DNA from: an uncultured Collinsella sp.
Lineage (GTDB): Bacteria; Actinomycetota; Coriobacteriia; Coriobacteriales; Coriobacteriaceae
Length of the DNA stretch: 48,079 nucleotides
Assembly (NCBI GenBank): GCA_958445065.1
Contig: CAUCQW010000020.1
Span: 1-48,079 of the forward strand
Direction of reading: 5' to 3'
Made by a program: the position numbers and the translations under genes. Under the pieces are notes generated by a model that was given only the letters and a program-made list of their open reading frames with translations, searched no databases and had not been told where the DNA came from. Positions 7,190 through 15,291 of the stretch are shown here, one piece after another; position 1 is the stretch's first letter; the number at the start of each line of letters is the position of its first letter.

Positions 7190-8242
7190 TTAGTGCCTCA
7201 TAAAGTGGTATTCGATCACATTGCTGTAGGGATGGCCCGGGCCCACAATGCCCTGCGGGAACAGAGGCTGGTGCGGCGTGTCGGGGTACATCTCGGCCTC
7301 GAGGGCAAAGCCGGCGCCCCAGCCATAGTTGGCATCGTCCTTGGCGTGCTCGTCGCCCAGCCAGTTGCCGGTGTAGAGCTGCACGCCCGGGGCAGTGGTG
7401 TAGTAGTCCATCTCACGACCGGTCCACATCTCCTCGACGTGCATCGCGCGGCGCAGGTTGCGGCCGTACTGATAGCCATCGATGCACAGGCAGTGATCGT
7501 AGCCACGGGCCTGCTTGATCTGCGGGTCGTCGGCCTCCATGCCGGGTGCGACGGGGCGAAGCTCGCGAAAGTCAAACGGTGTTCCCTCGACCGGAGCAAT
7601 CTCGCCGGTGGGGATGTTCTGCTCGTTAATGGGCAGGTAGTGGGCGGCGTTGGCGACAAAGAAATGTTCGCAGTCCATGTCGGCGTTATGGCCTGCAAGG
7701 TTAAAGTACGTGTGGTTGGTCATGGACACGTAGGTGGCGCGGTCGCTCTCGCAGCCATAATCGATGCGGAAGACGCCGGTGCGCGTAACGGTAAACACGG
7801 CCGTAAAGGTTCGGTTGCCGGGCAGGCCCAGCTCGCCATCCTTAAGCGAGGTGGTCATGCGCACGGCGTTATGGACCTCGTCGAGCTCAACATCCCACAC
7901 ACGTTTGTGCAGGCCGTGCTCAAGGTCGCTGTGCAGGTTGTTGGCGCCCTCGTTGGCGGGCATATGCCAGTCCGTGCCGTCGATGGCGATCGTGGCGCCA
8001 GCGGTGCGGTTTGCCACGGGGCCGATGGTCGCACCAAAGCAGGCGGGGTTGTCAAAGTAATCCTCGAGCTTATCAAAGCCCAGCACCACATCGCGTACGT
8101 TGCCGGGAATGTCGGGCACATCGATGCCCAGCACGGTGGCGCCATAGTCCATAATGCGAACGCAGATCTCGGGCCCGTTGAGGGTGTAGCGATGAACGGG
8201 GGTACCGCACGGCGCGGTGCCGAAAAGCTCGGAAGTGATCAT
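7190..8242 (-). CDS. galM: Aldose 1-epimerase (galactose mutarotase)
   Basis: A 350-residue cytoplasmic enzyme interconverting alpha- and beta-galactose, needed because galactokinase takes the alpha anomer while lactose cleavage gives beta. Family landmarks are GATIGPVANRTAG, NNLHSDLEHGLHKRVWDV, TNHTYFNLAGH with the catalytic His, and LEAEMYPDTPHQPLFP with the catalytic Glu near the C-terminus. The start at 8242 (MITSELFGT) has AGGAACC just upstream and fits the usual length; the frame stays open upstream to 8446, but that extension is low-complexity promoter sequence. It is transcribed away from the DeoR-type regulator, sharing a 205-base intergenic region that contains a lactose-regulator-like operator. 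It should feed galKT further along. Confidence 0.92.
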   Translation of the reverse strand: MITSELFGTAPCGTPVHRYTLNGPEICVRIMDYGATVLGIDVPDIPGNVRDVVLGFDKLEDYFDNPACFGATIGPVANRTAGATIAIDGTDWHMPANEGANNLHSDLEHGLHKRVWDVELDEVHNAVRMTTSLKDGELGLPGNRTFTAVFTVTRTGVFRIDYGCESDRATYVSMTNHTYFNLAGHNADMDCEHFFVANAAHYLPINEQNIPTGEIAPVEGTPFDFRELRPVAPGMEADDPQIKQARGYDHCLCIDGYQYGRNLRRAMHVEEMWTGREMDYYTTAPGVQLYTGNWLGDEHAKDDANYGWGAGFALEAEMYPDTPHQPLFPQGIVGPGHPYSNVIEYHFMRH

Positions 8243-8396
8243 TTGGTTCCTAACATCGAGGTATTCCGACAAACTGTAGCGCGAACAGGCGAGATTATCA
8301 CTACACCCCACTAAAGCTGGGGGTATTTTTCTCAAAAAAGTGATGATTGGAGCTGTGCGGGCGTTCATTTTTGACGCGTACGAGTCTGATACAATT

Positions 8397-8416
8397 TGTT
8401 CGTTACTGTTTGAATG
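8397..8416 (+). promoter_or_regulatory. LacR-type operator, TGTTC-N5-TGTTTGAATG
   Basis: TGTTC repeats ten bases apart directly upstream of the DeoR-type gene. The same spaced motif occurs upstream of lacF (28410 and 28491) and lacA (30416), which suggests autoregulation and a common regulator. Confidence 0.55.
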
Positions 8417-8447
8417 ATATGCGCGCAAAGAACGGCGAGGATTCATC

Positions 8448-9212
8448 GTGATTAAGGCAGAGCGACAGGATAAGGTTCGTCAGCTGCTCGAGGAGCAGGG
8501 CACGGTCTCGGTCAAAGAGATTTCGGATGCGTTGGGCGTTTCGGACATGACGATTCGCCGCGACCTTGAGGAACTTGCGAGCCTAGGCGAGATTGAGCGC
8601 GTGCACGGCGGAGCCCGCAGTGCACAGGGCCGTCCGCACGCTATGTTGCGCCATGAGTATTCGCACAGCGAAAAGCGCACTAAGCATGCCGAGGAAAAGC
8701 TGCAGATCGCGCGCCGCGCCGTTGAGCTCATCGAGGAGGGCTCGACCATCTTTTTGGGTACGGGCACCACGGTTGAGCAGATGGCCTCGATGCTGCCGGC
8801 GTTTCGCCTGCGCATCGTGACCAATTCGCTTTCGGTGTTTAACTTGCTTGAGGCGCGCGAAGACTGCGACCTGTGCCTCGTGGGCGGCATGTACCGTCGC
8901 CGTACCGCCGCTTTTGTGGGACCAACGGCCGAGGATACCCTGCGTGCGCTGGGTATCGACGCGGCGTTTATCGGCGCCAACGGCATTCTGGATGGCGACG
9001 TGTCTACGTCTAATATGGATGAGGGTCGTATCCAGCAGCTCGCCTTTAGCAAGGCCGACTCGCGCTATCTGATCGCCGACTCCAGTAAGATCGGCAAGCG
9101 CGACTTCTACACCTTCTGCCGTCTGGACAGCCTGGACGCCGTGGTGTGCGAGCCGGGCATCGCCGCCGAGGATCGCGCCGCCATCGAGGAGCACACGCAG
9201 GTCATCTGCTAG
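8448..9212 (+). CDS. lacR: DeoR-family repressor, probable lactose/tagatose regulator LacR
   Basis: A 254-residue protein from a GTG at 8448. The N-terminal winged helix-turn-helix (RQDKVRQLLEEQGTVSVKEI, VSDMTIRRDLEEL) is typical of DeoR/GlpR regulators. The C-terminal sugar-phosphate sensor has GTGTTVEQMA, VTNSLSVF, CLVGGMYRRRTAAFVGP and ADSSKIGKR. Streptococcal LacR binds tagatose-6-phosphate or tagatose-1,6-bisphosphate to induce the lac genes. The assignment here rests on the TGTTC-N5-TGTT operator-like repeats shared by its own promoter, lacF and lacAB, about 20 kb away. It is divergent from galM. The symbol is an inference; the family call is firm. Confidence 0.75.
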   Translation: MIKAERQDKVRQLLEEQGTVSVKEISDALGVSDMTIRRDLEELASLGEIERVHGGARSAQGRPHAMLRHEYSHSEKRTKHAEEKLQIARRAVELIEEGSTIFLGTGTTVEQMASMLPAFRLRIVTNSLSVFNLLEAREDCDLCLVGGMYRRRTAAFVGPTAEDTLRALGIDAAFIGANGILDGDVSTSNMDEGRIQQLAFSKADSRYLIADSSKIGKRDFYTFCRLDSLDAVVCEPGIAAEDRAAIEEHTQVIC

Positions 9213-9309
9213 CTAACGCTGCAGGCGATACTTCTGCCCCTGTCGACGCGGGGATTATCGCTTCACGTTGACACGCAAATGTGCTCGGGCCAAGTATTCA
9301 GCTTGTGGG

Positions 9310-9615
9310 TTAGACCAGGCGGGCGTAGTCCTGTGACCGATGAAAGGCGTGGGCGATATAGATCGTTTCGTGCTCAAACTTGTAAAGACACACGTAGTTG
9401 TTGACGGGAAACGATCGGTAATTACGTGCCGCCAGCTCTTGCATGCGCGAGAGGGGACGTAGGAGTGGCTGCTCGCGAAGCAGATCAAGCTGATATTCAA
9501 ACTCAGCGACAAAAATGCCTGCTGCGCGCGGATTCTTGAGGATCTGGGCAAGGTATCCGACAATACTCTCGTACTCATATCGCGCGCTTTTGAGTATGAC
9601 GACGTTATAGGTCAT
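9310..9615 (-). CDS. RelE/ParE-superfamily toxin
   Basis: A 101-residue protein (MTYNVVILKSARYEYESIVG, ...RNYRSFPVNNYVCLYKFEHETIYIAHAFHRSQDYARLV). The beta-sheet pattern, the R-S-F-x-V-x-N-Y-x-x-x-Y strand and the terminal I-A-H-A-F-H-x-x-x-D-Y-x-x-L segment are those of RelE/ParE toxins, which cleave mRNA at the ribosome or poison gyrase. Its start overlaps the antitoxin gene by 11 bases, the usual coupling. A basic/aromatic C-terminus (H, R, Y) fits a RelE-type active site; the target cannot be told from sequence. Confidence 0.8.
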   Translation of the reverse strand: MTYNVVILKSARYEYESIVGYLAQILKNPRAAGIFVAEFEYQLDLLREQPLLRPLSRMQELAARNYRSFPVNNYVCLYKFEHETIYIAHAFHRSQDYARLV

Positions 9616-9871
9616 ATTTGTCTCGTATCGAAGCCGCGAAGGATTCGTAATCGCTGTAGTCGCCTTGCGATATTTCGTCTTCTGCCAACATCATACGAGA
9701 CAGCAGTTTTGCCTTGGCGATTTCTTCTTGCATGAGGCGATACTGGTCGCTGCTGATGCAGTGCATGGCCTCGTAGCCGTTCTTAGTTACGGTGACGTCG
9801 CGCTCAGACTCAACAAGCGTAGTGAATGCAGCAGTGTCCTTCATATCTCGGACGGGCACACAGGTGGGCAT
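9605..9871 (-). CDS. Phd/YefM-family antitoxin
   Basis: An 88-residue protein beginning MPTCVPVRDMKDTAAFTTLV, with AGGAGGT a few bases upstream of the ATG at 9871. The motifs VPVRDMKDTAAF, RDVTVTKNGYEAMHCISSDQYRLM match the Phd/YefM N-terminal DNA-binding fold; the C-terminal half (YDSYESFAASIRDKYDL-like) is the toxin-wrapping tail. It precedes and overlaps the toxin gene. Like its relatives it should neutralise the toxin and repress the shared promoter; an ACAATTGT palindrome lies just upstream (about 9896). Confidence 0.82.
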   Translation of the reverse strand: MPTCVPVRDMKDTAAFTTLVESERDVTVTKNGYEAMHCISSDQYRLMQEEIAKAKLLSRMMLAEDEISQGDYSDYESFAASIRDKYDL

Positions 9872-9936
9872 AGGTACCTCCTTTGCGTTGGGACACAATT
9901 GTACCACGCCTTGACAAGAATTCGGTACCGTCAAAT

Positions 9937-9952
9937 TGTCTCAATCTGTAAC
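9937..9952 (+). repeat. Single half of the TGTAACA intergenic repeat
   Basis: TGTCTCAATCTGTAAC is one arm of the hairpin family found complete at 18615-18754 and 23418-23559. CTCAATCTGTAAC (9940-9952) is identical to bases 18615-18627. The partner arm is absent here. Confidence 0.5.
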
Positions 9953-9985
9953 GGGTGGGTGTGATCGGAGAGTCTGAGGGTCTTT

Positions 9986-10225
9986 ATGGGTGGAGCAAAC
10001 GGCGTGACATGCGCTGTTGAATCCGTACGCCCGCTTGCGTTTTCGAGTGAAGAGGCAGCAAAGTTGATTGGCGTAAGCGCGAAGACCCTTGCAAATTGGC
10101 GCTGTCCTAGTAAGGGGCCGGAGTACATTCGCCTCGGCAAATCCTCGCGATCCCATGTTCTTTATTGTTACGATGATCATGAGGCTTGGCTGCACTCTCT
10201 GCGCCAGCAGGCCAAGGTAAATTGA
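9986..10225 (+). CDS. Small AlpA/excisionase-type helix-turn-helix protein
   Basis: A 79-residue protein with FSSEEAAKLIGVSAKTLANWRCPSKGPEYIRLGKSSRSHVLY at residues 19-60, the winged-helix pattern of MerR-like excisionases and AlpA regulators (E-A-A-x-x-L-x-V-x-x-x-T-L-x-x-W, then GP-x-x-x-x-x-G-x-x-x-x-Y). Such proteins are typical first genes of integrated elements. No integrase accompanies it in the window. The start at 9986 lacks a strong ribosome site; the domain is intact whichever nearby start is used. Confidence 0.7.
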   Translation: MGGANGVTCAVESVRPLAFSSEEAAKLIGVSAKTLANWRCPSKGPEYIRLGKSSRSHVLYCYDDHEAWLHSLRQQAKVN

Positions 10226-10602
10226 TTGATAGCTGTTGGGCGCGGACAATATCGTTTGGACGGGTATAGCATGGTTCCATGCTCCGCGTTGCTAATTGCG
10301 CCGCTGCGTCATTTGTGAAATGGAATGATTGATGATGGAGAGGCGTGAGGTTCTCGGCTTGCCGCTTTTCACTTGGACTAATGACTGCGGCGGCAGAAAA
10401 ATGTCCTGGCGAACGACTATCGTATAGAACGCAGCGGTGGTTAGATGGGTCTTCGCGGTTTGAGTGGTACATGGATTGTCGGATGTGGGAGACGTGAGAA
10501 ACCCATGGTTTGGGGCAAGGTTGCTATTCTGACGAGTTTATCTCTTCATCCCTGTGGCAAAATGAGGACATATTGTCCTGTTATCTATCCAGAAGGTGCG
10601 TC
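10226..10602. other. 377-base gap with no convincing gene
   Basis: No frame here has coding character, a ribosome site or family resemblance. The only structure I see is the short palindrome at 10565-10579, listed separately. It may contain the promoter of the restriction-modification operon. Confidence 0.5.
10565..10579. promoter_or_regulatory. Palindrome AGGACA-TAT-TGTCCT upstream of the methyltransferase
   Basis: A perfect 6+3+6 inverted repeat centred about 30 bases before the methyltransferase ATG. Cytosine methyltransferases of the EcoRII/SsoII group carry an N-terminal HTH that can repress their own gene by binding a GGACA..TGTCC inverted repeat, as I recall for M.SsoII; this site has the same form. 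Confidence 0.5.
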
Positions 10603-11775
10603 ATGCAATTATCAGCAGATGAGGTAAAGGCCAAGAGACAGGAGCTCGGCTTGACTCAGAAGGAATTCGCCGCTGCCCTAGGCATGGGCCCCAACGGCGA
10701 GCGAACGGTGCGCCGCTGGGAGGCAGGCGAAACAAGGCCCACCGCAGCCGAGTCGAAGTACATCTCCACCCTCGGCCATCGCGCCCCCTTTGCACCCGCA
10801 GGGGAGGGGAAGCCTGCCTTCACCTTCATCGACCTGTTCGCGGGCATCGGCGGGATCCGCATGCCGTTCCAGGAGCTGGGCGGCAGGTGCGTCTTCTCCT
10901 GCGAGTGGGATAAGTTTGCGCAGAAGACCTACCGCATGAACTACGGCGAAACCCCGGCGGGGGACATCCGTGAGGTCGCCGCTTCAGACATCCCCGACTT
11001 CGACGTGCTGCTCGCTGGCTTTCCATGCCAGCCGTTCTCGCTTGCGGGTGTGTCCAAGAAGCGCTCCCTTGGTCGCGCTACGGGCTTCGAAGACAAGACG
11101 CAGGGCACGCTCTTCTTCGAGGTTGCACGCATCCTGAACGAGAAGCGCCCGAAGGCGTTCCTGCTCGAGAACGTGAAGAATCTGATCAGTCACGACAGGG
11201 GCAGAACGTTCGACGTCATCATGCAGGTCCTCCAGGACGAGCTCGGTTACCACGTTCACTACAAGGTTCTGGACTCCAAGGGTTGGACATGCCAGCACCG
11301 CGAGCGCATCTACATTGTTGGCTTTCGCGACGATGTGGAGTTCTCTTGGGACGACCTCGACTGCCCGAACAGTGGTCAGAAAGCCGCGGAGATTCTGGAG
11401 GAGGATGCGGACGCGAGGTACGTGCTCTCCGACAAGCTGTGGTCATATTTGAAAGCATACAAGGCCAAGCACGAGGCCGCCGGCAACGGGTTCGGCTACG
11501 GTCTTATCACTCCATCGGACACCACGAGGACGCTCTCCGCACGCTATCATAAGGACGGTAGTGAGATCTTGGTCTCGCGCGGCGAGGGCGAGAACCCCCG
11601 TAAGCTGACCCCTAGAGAGTGCGCGCGCTTGCAGGGATTTCCCGACCGGTTCATAATCCCGGTCTCCGACACACAGGCCTACCGCCAGTTCGGCAATTCG
11701 GTGACGGTCCCTGTAATACGGTCGGTGGCCAAGCTCATGATGGGAGCGTGTCAGGATGGATTACGGGGCGCTTAG
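10603..11775 (+). CDS. DNA (cytosine-5) methyltransferase, EcoRII/Dcm-like
   Basis: A 390-residue enzyme starting at the ATG at 10603 (AGAAGG upstream). Residues 3-55 form an XRE-type helix-turn-helix (VKAKRQELGLTQKEFAAALG). The catalytic domain starts at FIDLFAGIGGIRMPF (motif I); motif IV is GFPCQPFSLAGVSKK with the nucleophile Cys142; LLENVKNL and QHRERIYIVGF (motifs VI and VIII), LTPRECARLQGFP (IX) and QFGNSVTVPV (X) follow. The stretch TQGTLFFEVARILNEKRPKAFLLENVKNL closely resembles Dcm and M.EcoRII, so the target is probably CCWGG, methylated at the inner cytosine. It overlaps the nuclease gene by 20 bases. The HTH may autoregulate through the palindrome upstream. Confidence 0.93.
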   Translation: MQLSADEVKAKRQELGLTQKEFAAALGMGPNGERTVRRWEAGETRPTAAESKYISTLGHRAPFAPAGEGKPAFTFIDLFAGIGGIRMPFQELGGRCVFSCEWDKFAQKTYRMNYGETPAGDIREVAASDIPDFDVLLAGFPCQPFSLAGVSKKRSLGRATGFEDKTQGTLFFEVARILNEKRPKAFLLENVKNLISHDRGRTFDVIMQVLQDELGYHVHYKVLDSKGWTCQHRERIYIVGFRDDVEFSWDDLDCPNSGQKAAEILEEDADARYVLSDKLWSYLKAYKAKHEAAGNGFGYGLITPSDTTRTLSARYHKDGSEILVSRGEGENPRKLTPRECARLQGFPDRFIIPVSDTQAYRQFGNSVTVPVIRSVAKLMMGACQDGLRGA

Positions 11776-12973
11776 CAGCTACTTCGACGGCGCGGTCTCG
11801 AAGACCCTCGCGGACGTCGATATCGACGCAGGTAGGAGTAATCAGCACGAGTTCAACGGCACGCTGCCGCTGAGGTCGCTGTTCGGTGACGACGACATCC
11901 GCGACATCCGCACCACGTTCGCCTACATGTGCGACGAGGCGGAGCCGGAGATGTGCGACGGGACCGTGACTTGGTACGATGCGCGCCGCAAACATCCCAC
12001 GAGAACCGAGTACCGTCTCTACTACAAGGACAACCCCGCCATCAGGCAGGCATCCGCTGGCGACCTCATGGTGGTCGCCAACTCCGATGACCTCGGGCTG
12101 CTCATCATCTTCGCTAAAAAAGGCTCGACCATCGAGTCGCAGCTGAGGTGGCTGTTCGGCTTCGAGGAGCCCGACCGCTCGGGCTATGCCGTATCAAAGG
12201 GCGAGCGCAACCGTATCGGTGCGGTGGCCTCGCGCATCCTCGGCATGATTGGTATCGAGACGCGCGCTCCCTTGAGCGCGGATATCTACTTGGACGATAT
12301 GGTCAAGAGGTTTGGACATACGTTTCCGAAGGGCATCGACTTTACGGAGTACTCCATCTCAACCCTTGAAGGTCTCGACTGGGCGGATGACCCCGATCGA
12401 AGCCTGCTCGCGTGCTACGAGCGCGAGGAATTGCTGTTCAAGGTGTTTGAGCGCCATCTGCTTGAGAGAGACCTTGCGCCCTATTTGAACGGCCAGCTCG
12501 ACGTCGACGGCATTCTGAAGACCACCATGTCGACCTTCCAGCGCAGGAAGTCCCGCGCGGGCACAGCGTTCGAGCACCAGCTTGAGTTCCTGTTCAAGGG
12601 TAGGGGAATCCGATACTCCGCACAGCCCTACACCGAGGGAAAGTCGAAGCCGGACTTCATTTTTCCGTCAATCGAGTGCTACCGGGATGAGGGGTTCCCC
12701 TCCTCGAGCCTTACGATGCTCGGTGCGAAGACGACCATCAAGGAGCGCTGGAGGCAGGTGCTCGAGGAGGCGAACCGCATCGAGCGTAAGCACCTTATCA
12801 CGCTGGAGCCCGCCGTGAGCGTGGACTACACGAACGCCATGCGTGACAGCAAGCTCCAGCTCGTCATCCCCTCCCAGCTTTTCCCCACCTACACGCCTTC
12901 ACAGCAAGAATGGCTCATGGATGTGGGAGGCTTCTGCGAGATGGTCGAGGAGAGGCAACGGGTACTTGACTAG
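11756..12973 (+). CDS. EcoRII-type restriction endonuclease (type IIE)
   Basis: A 405-residue protein, almost exactly the length of EcoRII (404). The N-terminal half corresponds to the effector DNA-binding domain. The C-terminal half has the EcoRII catalytic core: FQRRKSRAGTAFEHQLEFLF, then KPDFIFP with Asp300, and LGAKTTIKERWRQVLEEANR with Lys325, matching the published catalytic Asp299 and Lys324 of EcoRII. HLITLEPAVS and LVIPSQLFPTY follow in the same order as in the family. Its ATG lies inside the end of the methyltransferase gene. EcoRII-type enzymes cut before CCWGG and need a second site as activator. Both key residues are present, so I expect it to be active. Confidence 0.9.
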   Translation: MDYGALSSYFDGAVSKTLADVDIDAGRSNQHEFNGTLPLRSLFGDDDIRDIRTTFAYMCDEAEPEMCDGTVTWYDARRKHPTRTEYRLYYKDNPAIRQASAGDLMVVANSDDLGLLIIFAKKGSTIESQLRWLFGFEEPDRSGYAVSKGERNRIGAVASRILGMIGIETRAPLSADIYLDDMVKRFGHTFPKGIDFTEYSISTLEGLDWADDPDRSLLACYEREELLFKVFERHLLERDLAPYLNGQLDVDGILKTTMSTFQRRKSRAGTAFEHQLEFLFKGRGIRYSAQPYTEGKSKPDFIFPSIECYRDEGFPSSSLTMLGAKTTIKERWRQVLEEANRIERKHLITLEPAVSVDYTNAMRDSKLQLVIPSQLFPTYTPSQQEWLMDVGGFCEMVEERQRVLD

Positions 12974-13011
12974 GCCGGGACAATAAGAGCGTTGAGGCGG
13001 CGCGCAAGCGC

Positions 13012-13317
13012 ATGACCATCCTGAAGGGCTCCGAAAAGATTGTGGCATCGCTCAATCAGTTCGGCGTTGTCCGGCGCGTGAGGCGGGGGCACTACGTGAT
13101 TGCAGAGCCCATCGAACTGAATGACGAGCTTACGCGGTTTTTGGTCTTTGCCGACATGCTGGTAAACCGGTCGAGTTACCGGACGTTCCTGGAACTGCAG
13201 GACGTGGCCGAGTTGTTTCCGTTCGCGTGCCGTGTGAGCAAGGAGGAACTTGTGGCTGACGAGCGGTTCGAGGTGAACAACTTCGGCGGGGAGTTCTCGG
13301 TGGGGGTACGGGAGTAG
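13012..13317 (+). CDS. Hypothetical protein downstream of the restriction gene
   Basis: A 101-residue frame (MTILKGSEKIVASLNQFGVV ... VNNFGGEFSVGVRE) 38 bases after the nuclease stop. It could be read a little further upstream (SVEAARKR) but meets a stop at 12967; there is no good ribosome site at 13012. The composition is mixed and soluble. I do not recognise a family. It may be the tail of a longer gene lost when the neighbouring ABC-3C operon was inserted, since that operon converges on it from the other strand. Confidence 0.4.
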   Translation: MTILKGSEKIVASLNQFGVVRRVRRGHYVIAEPIELNDELTRFLVFADMLVNRSSYRTFLELQDVAELFPFACRVSKEELVADERFEVNNFGGEFSVGVRE

Positions 13318-13334
13318 GAGAGTACAGGTCACTC

Positions 13335-15059
13335 CTACGACGCAACACCTTTGCCACGCGTGAAAAGCATATCGTCAATCGAAAGCTGCAGGATTTGCAG
13401 TTTACCCTGCTCCTCGGCTGGTATCAGCGACGAATCGAGCTTCTCCTTAAGGACTGCGACTATGTACTGGCAGTTGATTGTGCTGGCGCGTGCGATTATG
13501 TCACGCAACACCTTACCCTCGATGTTTTCAAGGACGTCATGCACTATGAAGCGCGGAGTCTTGATGCCCTTTGATTCTGCAAACTGCTGATACGCTAAAT
13601 CAAATGCGGCGATGAGTGACTTGCGTGTGCCCGTGCTGGAGCCAGCGGTATCACGTATTGCAACGGGGAACTTGTTCGACTCTTCATAGTAAACGAGCAG
13701 CGGCGATTCGTTGTTGAACTCCCTGGCAAGCGGAGTGAAGAATGCGTTAAACGCAAGCATCATTGCAGCAAAATCGTTGGATTGCGGCTCGTCGCCATCA
13801 TCAGACGAGCCAAGCGATGCGATTTTTCCCTCAATGCTGGTCTGTTCTACCTCAAAGCTGTTGAGCGTATCTATTACTTCTCGGCATTTGCCGATACTGC
13901 TCGAAAGCTCAACTAGGCGTGCCTGAAGCGACTCGTACTCATCGATGAGGTCTTGCTCCACCAATGACATGAATTGGCTGTTCTGCGATGACAGTTGGCT
14001 GATTTCACGTTGCACAGATGCACGCTCGGCCTTCAGTTTTTCTGCCACACTCGCGAAATAGGCAATCTTGTTGTCGCAGAGCTGGTTGTTGAATGCGACC
14101 ATCTCTTCGAAAGTTGCATTCACCATCGGGATCATCGAACAGACTTCCTCGAAAAACCGTCTGCTCAAATTAACGTCGGCTTGTCTACCGCGCTCTTGCA
14201 TAGCAGTCTGCAGGGCCTCTTCATTTCGTTGCAGCCTGTAGTCTATGTCTGAGAGTTGCAGTGTCAGAGATGCGTATCGGGTGCGTGTAGCCGCGATTTC
14301 ATCGCGGTTGGCCCTGTAGACATCGGCGTCGATGATGCTGTTGAGCTTGCACTGGACTTCTTCATGCTCGGCTTCGAGCCCTGCAAGTATCTGCTGCTGC
14401 TCGCTGACCGTATCGACGTTCTGGACTTTCTTATAGCGTTTGATGGACTCACGCGTCTTGTTCAAGTCCTTGTTGAGGTCGTCACGCTTTTTGTCGAGTG
14501 CCGGATCTGAGATGCCGAACAGAGCGTTGTAGACACTCCGGTAGATGGATGTGCTGCCGCTGGGAACGGTTTTGAGGAAGGAATTATCATCCCCGCCTAC
14601 GGACACGCGGACAAATGAATTGATCAATTGGCGAAACGTGGGCACATTCGCTTCGTTCCCGAAAAGCAAGACATTGAGTCGTTGCTGGTAAGCTTTCTGC
14701 CCCATCTTTTCGCCGTCTATGTAGTACCTTCCATTCGGGAAGAGGTCGATTGTGAGAATCACGTCATCGCCATCGGGAAAATCCGATGTCAGTGTCATGT
14801 CGACGGCGATCTTGTTTGTGACGATGAAATCGCGTAGCTCCTCGGTCACCGTGCCCGTGTCGGCGTCTGTGTAAATGAGCTTCCTGTCCTTGGCGCCCAT
14901 TGCGATATCAATGAGCTTGAGGAAGGTTGTTTTTCCAACGCGATTGTGCGATTCGGAGTCCTCGGTATCGACGATGAGGTTGGCACCCTTGTGGAATAAG
15001 ACCTCGCGAACTATTTCGTCAGTTGTTGTCTTGCGAATTCTAAGCGACTTGATGAACAT
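13335..15059 (-). CDS. ABC-3C system ATPase with DUF2326-like C-terminus (SMC/RecN-like)
   Basis: A 574-residue SMC-like ATPase. Near the N-terminus is RVGKTTFLKLID (Gly42-Lys43-Thr44), a Walker A without the usual first glycine, as in DUF2326 proteins. A long coiled coil covers about residues 185-410. The C-terminal part (NAFFTPLAREFNNESPLLVYYEESN, GTRKSLIAAFDLAYQQFAESKGIKTPRFIVHD, VLENIEGKVLRDII) follows the DUF2326 layout, with FIVHDVLENIE as the Walker B equivalent. GGAGGG precedes the ATG. It is the last gene of a four-gene minus-strand operon and overlaps the gene before it by 20 bases. The gene order (CTD, middle component, ATPase) identifies an ABC-three-component conflict system, predicted to act on invading DNA or as a guarded suicide device; the mechanism is not established. 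Confidence 0.82.
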   Translation of the reverse strand: MFIKSLRIRKTTTDEIVREVLFHKGANLIVDTEDSESHNRVGKTTFLKLIDIAMGAKDRKLIYTDADTGTVTEELRDFIVTNKIAVDMTLTSDFPDGDDVILTIDLFPNGRYYIDGEKMGQKAYQQRLNVLLFGNEANVPTFRQLINSFVRVSVGGDDNSFLKTVPSGSTSIYRSVYNALFGISDPALDKKRDDLNKDLNKTRESIKRYKKVQNVDTVSEQQQILAGLEAEHEEVQCKLNSIIDADVYRANRDEIAATRTRYASLTLQLSDIDYRLQRNEEALQTAMQERGRQADVNLSRRFFEEVCSMIPMVNATFEEMVAFNNQLCDNKIAYFASVAEKLKAERASVQREISQLSSQNSQFMSLVEQDLIDEYESLQARLVELSSSIGKCREVIDTLNSFEVEQTSIEGKIASLGSSDDGDEPQSNDFAAMMLAFNAFFTPLAREFNNESPLLVYYEESNKFPVAIRDTAGSSTGTRKSLIAAFDLAYQQFAESKGIKTPRFIVHDVLENIEGKVLRDIIARASTINCQYIVAVLKEKLDSSLIPAEEQGKLQILQLSIDDMLFTRGKGVAS

Positions 15060-15291
15060 GTAGCCCTCCCTTCTCGTCTATTGACACGCGTCCGAGGAGG
15101 AAGAGAAAGTCCAAAGCCATGACAAAGAAGTCGTAGCTCACTTCTTTCTTGACCAGAGTGTTCGCCGTTACCTCATAGAGTTGACCGGCGTCCAAGCCTG
15201 GGTTCTGGTCGATGTAGCCATCCAAGGCGGCAGCGATGTAATAGACCGTGCTCGTCGGCTCATTATTGCGATCAAGCAGCAGCATCGTCAT
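15040..15291 (-). CDS. ABC-3C middle component (MC)
   Basis: An 83-residue protein (MTMLLLDRNNEPTSTVYYIA ... LDFLFLLGRVSIDEKGGLHV). It has the size and pattern of ABC-3C middle components: a P-x-x-x-x-Y-x-x-A start, two helices, then an L-x-x-L-x-L-L-G-x-V winged-helix strand. It overlaps both neighbours (the CTD gene before it and the ATPase after it), which implies tight co-expression. A GTG one codon earlier (15294) is also possible. The family is thought to bridge the ATPase and the third component. Confidence 0.7.
   Translation of the reverse strand: MTMLLLDRNNEPTSTVYYIAAALDGYIDQNPGLDAGQLYEVTANTLVKKEVSYDFFVMALDFLFLLGRVSIDEKGGLHVHQVA

Noticed and set aside
9895..9945. TTGACA and TACAAT boxes as promoters of the toxin-antitoxin operon and the HTH gene
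   Set aside because: The boxes do not pair with a partner at 16-18 bases in either direction, so I did not list a promoter.
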